Made by a program: the position numbers and the translations under genes. Below, piece after piece: positions 34,516 to 42,859 of a stretch of DNA of 64,000 nt. Below the pieces are notes generated by a model. It was not told the DNA's origin and did not search any database. It saw only the letters and a program-made list of their open reading frames with translations. Within the stretch, counting starts at the first letter, position 1. The number at the start of each line of letters is the position of its first letter. The stretch is from the NCBI GenBank assembly GCA_910577955.1, contig CAJTNC010000005.1:1-64000 (forward strand). Reading direction: 5' to 3'. This stretch comes from an uncultured Lachnospiraceae bacterium. GTDB taxonomy: Bacteria > Bacillota > Clostridia > Lachnospirales > Lachnospiraceae.

Positions 34516-35076
34516 TCACATCGGCTTCAAATTTTTATTCAGCCTGTCTACCATCCATTCGATCCGCTTTTTTCGTCCTGTCTCCGTCTTCGCATCAAAA
34601 TAAGCCCGTGTGTAGGTCTTCTTCACCGACATAGACATGACCTGAAAATTTGTGAAGGCCGGCTCATATTCTTTTAACAGCGCAGAGACCTGATCGATCT
34701 GCTCCTGAGTGACTGCCTCGGGTTTGGGCGCGTCCCACTGACCGTTCTGCTTCGCCTCCTCGATCTTCTTTCTGCCGAACTCCGTCATAATCCCCCGCTC
34801 TTCCAGCTCTTTGACGAGGGCCTTATTTTTCTCCGACCACTTGCTCTTGTCTCTGCGCATCGAAAAGTATTTTTTATAAGTTTTATCGTCGATGCTCTGC
34901 ATCTGTCCGTCGATCCAGCCAAAGCACAGCGCCTCCTCCAGCGCCTCCTGCGCTTTCAGCGTCTTTGGCCCGCCGGCTTTCCCGAACAAAAGCCAAACTC
35001 CCTCCTCTGACAGGCAGTGCTCCAAAAGCCACTCCCTGAATTCTTTCCTATCCGCAAACTTTAAAATATCGCTCAT
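34516..35076 (-). CDS. YdeI/OmdA family protein
   Basis: The 186-residue soluble protein matches the YdeI/OmpD-associated family: GVWLLFGKAGG, LCFGWIDGQMQSIDDKTYKKYFSMRRDKSKWSEKN and the C-terminal IEWMVDRLNK. Family members are linked in a few bacteria to stress or bacteriocin tolerance, but the biochemical role is unknown. The start at 35076 is preferred over 35112 because GAGGT lies eight bases upstream and the extra residues are not family-like. Confidence 0.88.
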   Translation of the reverse strand: MSDILKFADRKEFREWLLEHCLSEEGVWLLFGKAGGPKTLKAQEALEEALCFGWIDGQMQSIDDKTYKKYFSMRRDKSKWSEKNKALVKELEERGIMTEFGRKKIEEAKQNGQWDAPKPEAVTQEQIDQVSALLKEYEPAFTNFQVMSMSVKKTYTRAYFDAKTETGRKKRIEWMVDRLNKNLKPM

Positions 35077-35108
35077 GCAGCGTACCTCTTCTCCCCCCAT
35101 CTGCCGTC

Positions 35109-35765
35109 TCAATCCCTGATCTTCTTTAACAGTCTGTCCACATCCTGATTATGCCCGAGCACCAGCAGATGCACATCCCTCTCAAACACATAATCCGGCC
35201 CCGGCAGAAGACTCGTTTTCTCCCCCGCTTTCACTCCGATAATATTGATGTGATATTTCGCCCGACAGTTCACTTCCTTGATGGATTTCCCAAACCATGC
35301 CGGCAGCGTCGGAATCTCAAAAATAGAATACTCAGGCGTCAGTTCAATATAGTCAAACACATGGTTGGCGCTGAACTTCATGGCAACTTTCTCTGCGATA
35401 TCCCTGTCCGGATAGATCACCTCGTCCGCACCGTTGCGCAGGAGAAACTTCGCATGGATATCTCTGTTTGCTTTGCTGACCACATACTTTGCCCCCATAT
35501 CTTTCAGTTGGCTCGTAATCTCCAAAGAACTCTGAAAATTTGTACCGATGCATACAAAGCAGATATCAAAATTACCGACCCCCAAGCTCTTTAACACGTC
35601 GGGGCTTGTACAGTCCCCTATCTTTGCACTGGTCACAAAGGGGATCAGGTCGTCCATCACCGCCTGATTTGTGTCCACGATCATCACCTCATTCCCCAAC
35701 TCCACCAGATTCTGGCAGAGATGATGACCAAATTTTCCCATACCTATCATTAAAATTGATTTCAT
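35109..35765 (-). CDS. Potassium uptake regulatory subunit, KtrA/TrkA-like RCK protein
   Basis: The 218-residue cytoplasmic protein has one RCK_N Rossmann domain with IGMGKFGHHLCQNL and the acidic VDTNQ at the end of strand two, then a short RCK_C domain (IKEVNCRAKYHINIIGVKAGEK). One-domain proteins of this size pair with KtrB-type channels, and the next gene encodes such a channel. It likely gates K+ uptake by nucleotide binding. ATG with GAGGAG upstream. Confidence 0.93.
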   Translation of the reverse strand: MKSILMIGMGKFGHHLCQNLVELGNEVMIVDTNQAVMDDLIPFVTSAKIGDCTSPDVLKSLGVGNFDICFVCIGTNFQSSLEITSQLKDMGAKYVVSKANRDIHAKFLLRNGADEVIYPDRDIAEKVAMKFSANHVFDYIELTPEYSIFEIPTLPAWFGKSIKEVNCRAKYHINIIGVKAGEKTSLLPGPDYVFERDVHLLVLGHNQDVDRLLKKIRD

Positions 35766-35797
35766 ACTTTTACTCCTCTTTCAGATACAATCTATTC

Positions 35798-37147
35798 TCA
35801 TCCAACCGGCACCTCAATCTCCGGAAGCTGCACCTTAGGCACCGGTTTTCTCTCATAGAAAGAAAACGCAAAAGACATACTGCCTACCCTGCCTAAAAAC
35901 ATCAGTATCATGATCAATATCCGCCCCACCGTTCCCAAATCTCTGGTGAGACCGGTCGTCATCCCCACCGTTCCGATGGCAGAAAACGCCTCGAACATCA
36001 AATCCAGCATAGGCAGTTTTTCCACGCCGCTTATGATTAAAACAGCGCCTAACGCCAGAGACAGGTTCAGCACAAAGACCGCCACCGCTTTCCTCACTGT
36101 CTCGTCGCTGATCTTTCGCCCAAATACTTCCGCTCCGTGCTTTCCTCTCAAATACGCCGCCATATAGAAAAAGATCACTGCGATGGAGGTTGTCTTAATG
36201 CCGCCCGCCGTAGAACCGGGACTGCCGCCGATAAACATCAACATAATATTGAATAACTTTCCGCCTTCCGACATAAGCGCCGTATCCACAGTGTTAAATC
36301 CCGCAGTCCGCGCTGTCACCGAGGCAAACAGGGACGCATATACTTTTCCCGTTCCGGTAAGTTCCGCCATAGATGCCTTCGCCTCAAGCAGATAGAACAC
36401 CGCCGCCCCGCCGAATACAAGCACCGCTGTGGTCGTCAGAACAAGCTTTGTGTGGAACTGGAATTTCCGAAACCGAAATTTCTGTTTCCACACATCCACC
36501 CAGACGATAAAGCCCAGTCCTCCCAGAATGATCAACGCCATGATCGGTATATTGATCAGAGGATGATCCACCGCTGAAACGAAGGACCCGTACTCTCCCT
36601 GATAGCCCATCAGGTCAAATCCTGCGTTGCAAAAAGCCGATATGGCGTGGAAAACACTGTAATATATCCCCCGTCTGAAGCCTAACCTCGGCACAAAGTA
36701 AAAAGCCATCACAAAAGCGCCCGCCCCCTCAAACAGGAGCGTGCCCTTCAGAGCCTGACGGATCAGTCTGACGATACCGCCGATCTGCAGACTGTTGATG
36801 GACTCCTGCAAAAGGTTCCTCGCCTTCAGCGTAATATTGCGCCGCAAAAACGTCGCCAGCAGAATGCGCATGGCTATGGTTCCCAGCCCCCCGATCTGGA
36901 TCATCATAAGGATCAGGATTTGTCCGAAGACAGACCAGTGACTGAACGTGTCCGCAAGCACTAACCCGGTCACGCAGGAGGCACTGGTTGCCGTAAAAAG
37001 CGCCGTCATGAAATCCGTCCGATGTCCGCTCCTTGAGGAGACCGGCAGGGTCAGAAGAAAGGCGCCGATCAGGATGATGACCAGAAAATTTACCGCGATC
37101 GTTCTGGTCTTATTTACGCCGTAACGCTTTGTTTTTCTTTTCTCCAT
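35798..37147 (-). CDS. Potassium uptake channel, KtrB/TrkH family
   Basis: The 449-residue membrane protein belongs to the Trk/Ktr family of four M1-P-M2 repeats. Pore-loop segments are FTATSASCVTGLVLAD, ISAFCNAGFDLMG, TARTAGFNTVD and FSAIGTVGMTTGLT, each with a filter Gly. The length and the one-domain partner downstream indicate the Ktr type. It overlaps the end of the upstream trkH-like gene by 38 bases, so the two transport systems are translationally linked. Confidence 0.93.
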   Translation of the reverse strand: MEKRKTKRYGVNKTRTIAVNFLVIILIGAFLLTLPVSSRSGHRTDFMTALFTATSASCVTGLVLADTFSHWSVFGQILILMMIQIGGLGTIAMRILLATFLRRNITLKARNLLQESINSLQIGGIVRLIRQALKGTLLFEGAGAFVMAFYFVPRLGFRRGIYYSVFHAISAFCNAGFDLMGYQGEYGSFVSAVDHPLINIPIMALIILGGLGFIVWVDVWKQKFRFRKFQFHTKLVLTTTAVLVFGGAAVFYLLEAKASMAELTGTGKVYASLFASVTARTAGFNTVDTALMSEGGKLFNIMLMFIGGSPGSTAGGIKTTSIAVIFFYMAAYLRGKHGAEVFGRKISDETVRKAVAVFVLNLSLALGAVLIISGVEKLPMLDLMFEAFSAIGTVGMTTGLTRDLGTVGRILIMILMFLGRVGSMSFAFSFYERKPVPKVQLPEIEVPVG

Positions 37148-38636
37148 CTTTGCTCTGCCTTCTTGCCTTCAGTCTTTTTAAGGCGCTTTTATGCGCGTAC
37201 AATTCCGTCCAGATTGCCGGATGGAATAAGATCAACAGCGGGAACAGCTCCAGACGCCCCGCCAACATATCAAAAATCAATACATACTTGGAAAAGGGAG
37301 AAAAAAACGCAAAGTTTCTGCTGGGTCCCACCAGTTCCAGTCCTGGTCCGATATTGTTTATGGTCGCCGCCACCGCCGTAAAATTTGTTGTCAGATCCCA
37401 CCCCTCAAAGGAGATCGCCAAAACGGAGGCGATAAACAGGATCACAAAGGTGATAAAATACACGTTGGTGGAACGCATCACCTCATGCTCTATCGGACGG
37501 TCGTCAAAAGTGATCTTTTTGACGCTCCTCGGATGAATGTAGGAATTCAGTTCCTTGAAAATTGTTTTGATCAGAATAATAAAGCGGGATACCTTGATAC
37601 CGCCCCCTGTACTGCCGGCGCAGGCGCCGATAAACATGAGGAGCACCAACACCGTCTTGCTTGTCTGGGACCAAAGATCGAAATCCGCCGTTGAAAAACC
37701 CGTGGTCGTGATAATGGACGCCACCTGAAAGGAAGAATGCCGCAGCGCATCAGCAAAATTCCCGTAAATTTTTAGTGTGTCCATCAGCAGGATGCCTATC
37801 GACGCCAAAATGATCCCGAGATAGCAGCGCACCTCTTCCATATGGAGCGCTTTTCTTACATTGTGGAATAATATGAAATAATATGCATTAAAGTTCACAC
37901 CGAAGGCGATCATAAAGATCGTAACCACCCACTGAATATAAGGGGAATACCCTCCTATACTGTCTGCTTTGATCCCGAAGCCTCCGGTTCCGGCCGTGCC
38001 GAAACTGGTTGTCAGCGCATCAAACAAAGGCATGCTCCCAGCCAGTAGAAGTACCACCTCAAGCAGAGTCATCCCCAGATAGATCAGATACAATATGCGC
38101 GCCGTATGTTTCATCTTCGGCACCAGCTTCCCCACGGAGGGGCCGGGGCTCTCTGCCCGCAGCAGATTGATATGGGAACCGCCGCTCAAAGAGATGATGG
38201 CAAGCAGAAATACCAATACCCCCATGCCGCCGATCCAGTGGGTAAAGCTGCGCCAAAATAAAGCTGTATAAGACAGCGCTTCCACATCCGCAAGGATACT
38301 GGCTCCGGTGGTTGTAAATCCGGATACCGTCTCAAACAGCGCGTCTGTAAAAAGCGGGATCTCCCTCGACAGCCAAAACGGCAGAGCGCCGAAAAAACTC
38401 ATAAATATCCAACTGAGCGCCGTCGTCACACAGCCCTCTTTCAGGTAAAAGACCGTATCCTCCGGTTTTTTTACCGTCATGCCAACCCCCAGTATGAAAC
38501 ATACTGCCGCTACCAGCAAATATGCAAAGCCGACTTTCTCCTGATAACACAGCGAAACCAGACAGGGGAGCATCAAAAGCGCTCCCTCTATTTTTAACAC
38601 ACTGCCCAAAAGATATCGGATCATTGAACTGTTCAT
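37110..38636 (-). CDS. trkH: Potassium transporter, TrkH family
   Basis: The 508-residue membrane protein matches TrkH, with an extra N-terminal pair of membrane segments relative to KtrB. Pore loops include FETVSGFTTTGASIL, TTSFGTAGTGGFGI, ITTTGFSTADFDLW and NNIGPGLELVGP. It lies between the two-domain TrkA gene upstream and the KtrB-like gene downstream. It should move K+ with TrkA as the gating ring. Confidence 0.93.
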   Translation of the reverse strand: MNSSMIRYLLGSVLKIEGALLMLPCLVSLCYQEKVGFAYLLVAAVCFILGVGMTVKKPEDTVFYLKEGCVTTALSWIFMSFFGALPFWLSREIPLFTDALFETVSGFTTTGASILADVEALSYTALFWRSFTHWIGGMGVLVFLLAIISLSGGSHINLLRAESPGPSVGKLVPKMKHTARILYLIYLGMTLLEVVLLLAGSMPLFDALTTSFGTAGTGGFGIKADSIGGYSPYIQWVVTIFMIAFGVNFNAYYFILFHNVRKALHMEEVRCYLGIILASIGILLMDTLKIYGNFADALRHSSFQVASIITTTGFSTADFDLWSQTSKTVLVLLMFIGACAGSTGGGIKVSRFIILIKTIFKELNSYIHPRSVKKITFDDRPIEHEVMRSTNVYFITFVILFIASVLAISFEGWDLTTNFTAVAATINNIGPGLELVGPSRNFAFFSPFSKYVLIFDMLAGRLELFPLLILFHPAIWTELYAHKSALKRLKARRQSKDGEKKNKALRRK

Positions 38637-38655
38637 GATGTCTGTAATGCCTCCA

Positions 38656-40053
38656 TTACCTTAAAATATCCTGCAGGTCGTTAAAACCTGTGTGTGTTGT
38701 AACGATCATCACCGTATCGCCCACCTCGATCGTGTCATGGCCGCTTGGAATGATAATGTCATTATTTCTGTTGATGAAGGAAATCAGCAGATTGCTTTTC
38801 AATGCAAGCTTCATGAGCGGAACCCCTGTCACTGCAGATTCCTTATACACTCTGAACTCAATAGCCTCCACTCTGGAGTTAAACAAATGGTAAAGAGTTT
38901 CGATATTGCTGTCCATGGAATCTTTTTTTGCACGGACATAAGCAATAATCGCCTCCGATGTAATATATCTGGGATAGATCACGCTCCCCAGATCCAGTGA
39001 ACTGATCACCTCTCTGAACGCGATCCGATTTATCTTTGTGATCACTTTCGCATTGGACACATGTCTTGCATACAGCGTAAGCATGATATTTTCTTCGTCG
39101 ATTCCCGTAAGAGGCACAAAAGATTCCACATGCGTGATCCCTTCCTCCTTCAACAGCTCCTCATCAGAGCCGTTTCCGTTGATGATCACCGCTTTCGGCA
39201 AAAGGATGCTCAGCTCTTCGCATCTTCTTCTGTCATCCTCTATGATCTTCACGGCTATCCCCATATGCAGAAGCTGTTTGGCCAGATAGTAAGCCGCCTT
39301 TCCGCCGCCTATGATCATACAGTCTTTCACCTGATTAGTCTTAAATCCTATACGTTCCAAAAACACTTTCGCCTGCATTCTGGGCGCCACAAAAGAGACG
39401 ACATCGCCTCCCTCTATCCGGAAATCTCCGGAAGGAATATAGACCTCATCTCCCCGCTCCACAGCGCAGATCAGTATTTTATCCATAGAATCGATCTCTT
39501 TGCCGATGCGGACGATTCTCTTTCCCGCCAGCATGTTGCTCTCCGGCACCTTGATTTTGATCATCTCCGCCTGCCCGTGAGCAAAAGAGTTTACTTCCAG
39601 CGCCGTGGGCACATACAGGATACGGCCGATCTCTCTGGAAGCTTCCATCTCCGGATTGATGATCATGGCAAGCCCCAGCTTATCCCGCAGATATCCCGCC
39701 TCCATACTGTAATCCGGCGTCCGCACTCTGGCTATCGCCGCGCAGTCCCCCACCCGCTTGGCAACGGTACAGCACAGGAGATTCAATTCATCGGAATCCG
39801 TCACTGCAATGAGGAGATCCGCGTTCTCAATACCCGCGTCCATCTGTACACTGTAGCTGGCACCGTTTCCCGTGATCCCCATCACGTCGTAAGCGCCGCT
39901 TATCCCCTGCACTTTTTCCCCGTTTTTGTCAATGATCGTAATCTCGTGGCCCTCTTTGGACAACTGTTCTACCAATGTCGTCCCTACCTTGCCGCAGCCC
40001 ACAATGATGATCCGCAATCCTCTGACTGCACTTTTCCGCGATTTGCCCGCCAT
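38656..40053 (-). CDS. trkA: Trk system potassium uptake protein TrkA
   Basis: The 465-residue cytoplasmic protein has two RCK_N/RCK_C pairs. The first Rossmann motif is IVGCGKVGTTLVEQL with IDKNGEKV, near residue 15; the second is IGGGKAAYYLAKQL near 233, where the usual third Gly is Ala. This tandem layout is that of TrkA, partner of TrkH encoded next. ATG with GGGAGG upstream. It heads the four-gene K+ run. Confidence 0.95.
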   Translation of the reverse strand: MAGKSRKSAVRGLRIIIVGCGKVGTTLVEQLSKEGHEITIIDKNGEKVQGISGAYDVMGITGNGASYSVQMDAGIENADLLIAVTDSDELNLLCCTVAKRVGDCAAIARVRTPDYSMEAGYLRDKLGLAMIINPEMEASREIGRILYVPTALEVNSFAHGQAEMIKIKVPESNMLAGKRIVRIGKEIDSMDKILICAVERGDEVYIPSGDFRIEGGDVVSFVAPRMQAKVFLERIGFKTNQVKDCMIIGGGKAAYYLAKQLLHMGIAVKIIEDDRRRCEELSILLPKAVIINGNGSDEELLKEEGITHVESFVPLTGIDEENIMLTLYARHVSNAKVITKINRIAFREVISSLDLGSVIYPRYITSEAIIAYVRAKKDSMDSNIETLYHLFNSRVEAIEFRVYKESAVTGVPLMKLALKSNLLISFINRNNDIIIPSGHDTIEVGDTVMIVTTHTGFNDLQDILR

Positions 40054-40065
40054 CTTCCGCCTCCC

Positions 40066-40089
40066 AAAGTCTCCCTTTCAAGGGACTTT
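40066..40089 (-). promoter_or_regulatory. Leader stem-loop of trkA
   Basis: The segment AAAGTCTCCC...AGGGACTTT forms a small interrupted stem just upstream of the trkA ribosome site, which could affect translation. There is no direct sign of a known riboswitch fold in the short leader; in particular I do not see a c-di-AMP (ydaO type) riboswitch. Confidence 0.35.
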
Positions 40090-40115
40090 TTCGCGCAAAC
40101 TTCTTGCCATTCACT

Positions 40116-40124
40116 ACTATAGCA
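40116..40124 (-). promoter_or_regulatory. Extended -10 promoter for trkA
   Basis: Minus-strand TGCTATAGT is an extended -10 box 63 bases upstream of the trkA start. The -35 region is T-rich and poor, which extended -10 promoters tolerate. It lies just after the gdhA terminator. Confidence 0.5.
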
Positions 40125-40133
40125 CTATTTGAA

Positions 40134-40173
40134 TAAAAAATCCACAGGCAAAGTGTTTTCTTTGCCTGCGGAT
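40134..40173 (-). terminator. Rho-independent terminator of gdhA
   Basis: A 14 bp stem of ATCCGCAGGCAAAG and CTTTGCCTGTGGAT (40140-40153 with 40160-40173), one G-U pair, loop of six bases, then TTTTTATTC. It begins 46 bases after the gdhA stop. Confidence 0.93.
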
Positions 40174-40218
40174 TAAAATTATCTCTTGACTTATTTACCG
40201 TATGTCCGGATTTCCACG

Positions 40219-41553
40219 TCACACGATCCCCTGAGCAGCCATAGCCTCGGCCACTTTCAGGAATCCCGCTATGTTTGCACCGGTCACATAATCGCCTTCC
40301 CTGCCGTACTTCTTCGATGCCTCGTCCAGATTGTGGAAAATGTTCACCATGATGCCCTGCAGTTTGCTGTCCACCTCCTCAAAGGTCCATGACAGTCTCT
40401 CGGAATTCTGGCTCATCTCCAGAGCGGATGTAGCTACGCCGCCCGCATTGGAAGCCTTGCCCGGACAGAACAGCACGCCGTTTTTCTGGAAATACTCCGT
40501 TGCTTCCAGCGTAGTAGGCATATTTGCGCCCTCAGCCACCGCAAAGCAGCCGCCTGCAACAAGCGCTTTCGCGTCTTCCAATCCCAGCTCGTTCTGCGTT
40601 GCGCAGGGCAGCGCGATATCGCATTTCACACTCCACACGCCTTTTCCCTCGTGGTACTGTGCGCTCGGTCTCGCCGCCGCATACTCGGTCAGACGAGCGC
40701 GTTTCACTTCCTTCACTTCCCTCAAAAGCTCTACATCGATACCCTCGGAATCATAGATCCAGCCCGTTGAGTCAGAGCATGTCACAGGTTTTGCGCCCAA
40801 CTGTTTTGCTTTCTGAATAGCGTAGATCGCCACATTTCCGGCGCCGGATACCGCAACGGTCTTTCCTGCAATGTCCTTTCCGTTGCATTTTAACATCTCT
40901 TCCGTCAGATACAGCAGTCCGTAGCCGGTAGCTTCTTTTCTCGCAAGAGATCCGCCGTATGACAGCCCTTTTCCTGTCAGAACGCCCTCATACCGATTTC
41001 TGATTCTCTTATACTGGCCGTACATATAACCGATCTCACGGGCGCCCACGCCGATATCTCCGGCCGGTACATCCGTATCTGCACCGATATGTCTGTAAAG
41101 TTCTGTCATAAAGCTCTGACAGAACGCCATCACTTCTCTATCAGATTTTCCCTTCGGGTCAAAGTCGCACCCGCCCTTGCCGCCGCCGATCGGCAGTCCC
41201 GTCAGGGAGTTTTTGAATACCTGCTCGAAACCGAGAAACTTGATAATGCCGAGGTTTACGGACGGATGGAATCTGAGCCCTCCTTTGTAGGGACCGATAG
41301 CGCTGTTAAACTGTACACGAAAACCGTTATTTACCTGCACCTGCCCCTTATCGTCCACCCACGGAACACGGAACATGACGATTCTCTCCGGTGTTGTCAG
41401 CCTCTCAAGAAGAGCCTCTCTTCTGTACTCCTCCTCATTCGCTTCGATCACCACTCTCAGAGATTCCAACACCTCTTTTACCGCCTGATGGAATTCCGGC
41501 TGTGCGGGATTTTTCTCCACAACTTTTGCATAGACCTCATCAACGTATGACAT
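40219..41553 (-). CDS. gdhA: Glutamate dehydrogenase
   Basis: The 444-residue enzyme interconverts glutamate and 2-oxoglutarate plus ammonia. Family segments are PYKGGLRFHPSVN, the catalytic Lys region LPIGGGKGGCDFDPKGKSD, DVPAGDIGVGAREIGYM and the Rossmann motif VSGAGNVAIYAIQKA. It is of the hexameric family usually NADP-linked in anabolism, though cofactor use is not proven here. The ATG at 41553 has AAAGGAGG seven bases upstream; the longer in-frame start at 41631 falls in the leader hairpin. It has its own promoter and terminator. Confidence 0.97.
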   Translation of the reverse strand: MSYVDEVYAKVVEKNPAQPEFHQAVKEVLESLRVVIEANEEEYRREALLERLTTPERIVMFRVPWVDDKGQVQVNNGFRVQFNSAIGPYKGGLRFHPSVNLGIIKFLGFEQVFKNSLTGLPIGGGKGGCDFDPKGKSDREVMAFCQSFMTELYRHIGADTDVPAGDIGVGAREIGYMYGQYKRIRNRYEGVLTGKGLSYGGSLARKEATGYGLLYLTEEMLKCNGKDIAGKTVAVSGAGNVAIYAIQKAKQLGAKPVTCSDSTGWIYDSEGIDVELLREVKEVKRARLTEYAAARPSAQYHEGKGVWSVKCDIALPCATQNELGLEDAKALVAGGCFAVAEGANMPTTLEATEYFQKNGVLFCPGKASNAGGVATSALEMSQNSERLSWTFEEVDSKLQGIMVNIFHNLDEASKKYGREGDYVTGANIAGFLKVAEAMAAQGIV

Positions 41554-41604
41554 TTTGATTTCCTCCTTTACATTTCGATGTATAAAAACAAAGGCAAAAC
41601 AAAG

Positions 41605-41629
41605 GGCAGAAGAACCTGCGTCCTCTGCC
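41605..41629 (-). promoter_or_regulatory. Leader hairpin of gdhA, possible attenuator
   Basis: In the gdhA leader GGCAGAGGA pairs with TTCTTCTGCC around CGCAGG, and CTTTGTTTTG follows. A GC-containing stem with a T-rich tail between promoter and gene suggests an attenuator or a structured leader. I do not recognise it as a known glutamine riboswitch. Confidence 0.45.
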
Positions 41630-41654
41630 ATCCAGACTCATTTGTCCAGAAACT

Positions 41655-41683
41655 ATTATAGTATGTTTTCCAAAAGGTGACAA
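41655..41683 (-). promoter_or_regulatory. Sigma-A type promoter for gdhA
   Basis: Minus-strand TTGTCA (41678-41683), 17-base spacer, TATAAT (41655-41660). The leader from here to the gdhA start is about 95 bases. Confidence 0.82.
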
Positions 41684-41723
41684 GAGTTTTTTTCTGCGGA
41701 AATTTACAAATTTCTCTGTTCCT

Positions 41724-42125
41724 TTAATATAGCTCCTGCAAATATTCTTTTAATTCTTCCGCTGTCTCTTCGTTCATACCCTCCTCTATCATATCCATCA
41801 CGTCGGAGATCGTATCTTCATTCAAATATTTTTTTATCATCTCTTTCCCTTTTTCCAAGTCCTCTTCATCAATACTGTCTAAAATCTCTTTTGCCTTCAA
41901 GGCCGCCTCCGGATCTCCGGTGCTTTCCAGAACCTGTTCCAGCACCTGCTCCAATATTTCCTCCTCCGCTTTCGCTTTTACTTTTTCTGTGGTCATGCTT
42001 TTCAGTTTATCCGCAAAGTTTTCATCCACCAGACTATACAGAACGATGCCTCCCGCCAAAATCAACAATATAAGGAAGAAAACTGTCCCTGCTCCGCTTT
42101 TCTTTTTTCGTCTTCTGCTGCTCAT
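41724..42125 (-). CDS. Small membrane-anchored acidic protein of unknown function
   Basis: I do not recognise this 133-residue protein. It starts with a Lys/Arg-rich stretch (SSRRRKKKSG), has one membrane segment at about residues 13-30 (VFFLILLILAGGIVLYSLV), and then a strongly acidic helical domain with repeated Glu/Leu patterns (EEILEQVLEQVLES, MDMIEEGMNEETAEELKEYL). The start at 42125 has GAGGAG eight bases upstream. The gene is alone, with a small repeat element (42157-42236) directly upstream of it. Confidence 0.75.
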   Translation of the reverse strand: MSSRRRKKKSGAGTVFFLILLILAGGIVLYSLVDENFADKLKSMTTEKVKAKAEEEILEQVLEQVLESTGDPEAALKAKEILDSIDEEDLEKGKEMIKKYLNEDTISDVMDMIEEGMNEETAEELKEYLQELY

Positions 42126-42156
42126 ATTCGTTTCTCCTCTTGTTTTGTCTCTAATA

Positions 42157-42236
42157 TAGACATTTGCGAAACTCCTCTTTCTGCAGGTATTGCTTGTGCA
42201 AAATTTACGCATCAATGAATTTCGCAATCACCTATA
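42157..42236 (-). repeat. Internally deleted palindromic element, copy E
   Basis: About 80 bp with terminal inverted blocks TTTGCGAAACT (left) and AATTTCGCAAT (right). Its inner part, on the minus strand, reads GATGCGTAAATTTTGCACAA then CTGCAGAAAGAGGAGTTTCG, which closely matches the right end of copy B (50320-50388). The central GC-rich palindrome is missing. The 9 bp TCTCTAATA flanks it on both sides (42148-42156 and 42237-42245), as expected of a target-site duplication. Confidence 0.65.
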
Positions 42237-42277
42237 TCTCTAATAATATAGATGCAGCGGAGCCCAAATAGTTCATT

Positions 42278-42709
42278 TTATAAATACTTCTTTAACCTTT
42301 CCATATTCTTTTCCTCAAATCCGGCCAGTTCCTCCGCAAGTTCCATACATTCTTTCCCTGCGCCCTCATAAGTTTTCATGTTCTTCCAGATATCCGTCAC
42401 ACACCGACTGTTCTCCTGAAACAAAATATCCGCCACATGACTGGTGCTCGAATCAAGCAATGTACTCATCTGCAGGCCGCTGCGCTGCAGTACCTCCTGC
42501 ACCTGTGAATTGCGGTATCCCTCCTCCTTTTCTTTTGTCAGCTCCTTTAAAGCTCTGTTGTGGATATCCGCAAAGGTAATAAATTCCCTCGACATCTCCA
42601 CCGACAGTTCCTTATCATAGACCCTCTCCGTCACTGCATCCAGCGCGTTCATGGCCAGTCTGGCATTGCGCTGGATGTGATGGTATAATTTGACATCCTC
42701 CTTTTTCAT
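42278..42709 (-). CDS. Small helical protein of unknown function
   Basis: I do not recognise this 143-residue soluble protein. It appears all helical (KLYHHIQRNARLAMNALDAVTERV, EFITFADIHNRALKELTKEKEEGYRN), somewhat like small four-helix bundles such as DUF2383-type proteins, but no metal-binding motif is evident. The start at 42709 is chosen for the GGGGGAA site upstream and because the residues before it look non-coding. It lies after the terminator of the neighbouring operon. Confidence 0.7.
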   Translation of the reverse strand: MKKEDVKLYHHIQRNARLAMNALDAVTERVYDKELSVEMSREFITFADIHNRALKELTKEKEEGYRNSQVQEVLQRSGLQMSTLLDSSTSHVADILFQENSRCVTDIWKNMKTYEGAGKECMELAEELAGFEEKNMERLKKYL

Positions 42710-42803
42710 TCCGTTCCCCCTTTTTTCCACAATAATTTTCCTTTTTACAGTATGAACTGCCGTTTTTATTTTTATACCTGCAGCCAAAAAGCACCCCTGC
42801 GCA

Positions 42804-42843
42804 AATAAAAAAGAGCACCGCACTTCTCCATGCGATACTCTTT
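42804..42843 (-). terminator. Rho-independent terminator after the oxidoreductase gene
   Basis: Minus-strand AAAGAGTATCGCA pairs with TGCGGTGCTCTTT (42831-42843 with 42810-42822) across an eight-base loop, 13 bp with two G-U pairs. TTTATTTG follows. It begins 17 bases after the oxidoreductase stop codon. Confidence 0.9.
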
Positions 42844-42859
42844 CGTAAATTCTTTTTTC

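Noticed and set aside
39061..40122. Long plus-strand reading frame of 353 codons opposite trkA.
   Set aside because: It is the antisense shadow of a well-supported gene, has no recognisable domain and no ribosome site. The same holds for the other long antisense frames, such as 29968-31122 and 19834-20628.
41554..41650. Known glutamine riboswitch in the gdhA leader.
   Set aside because: I cannot see the conserved core of that class; only a simple stem with a T-rich tail is supported.
41690..41715. GGAAATTTACAAATTTC palindrome downstream of the small acidic protein gene, like the apex of element copies C and D.
   Set aside because: No other part of the repeat family is present around it, and AT-rich palindromes of this size arise by chance.
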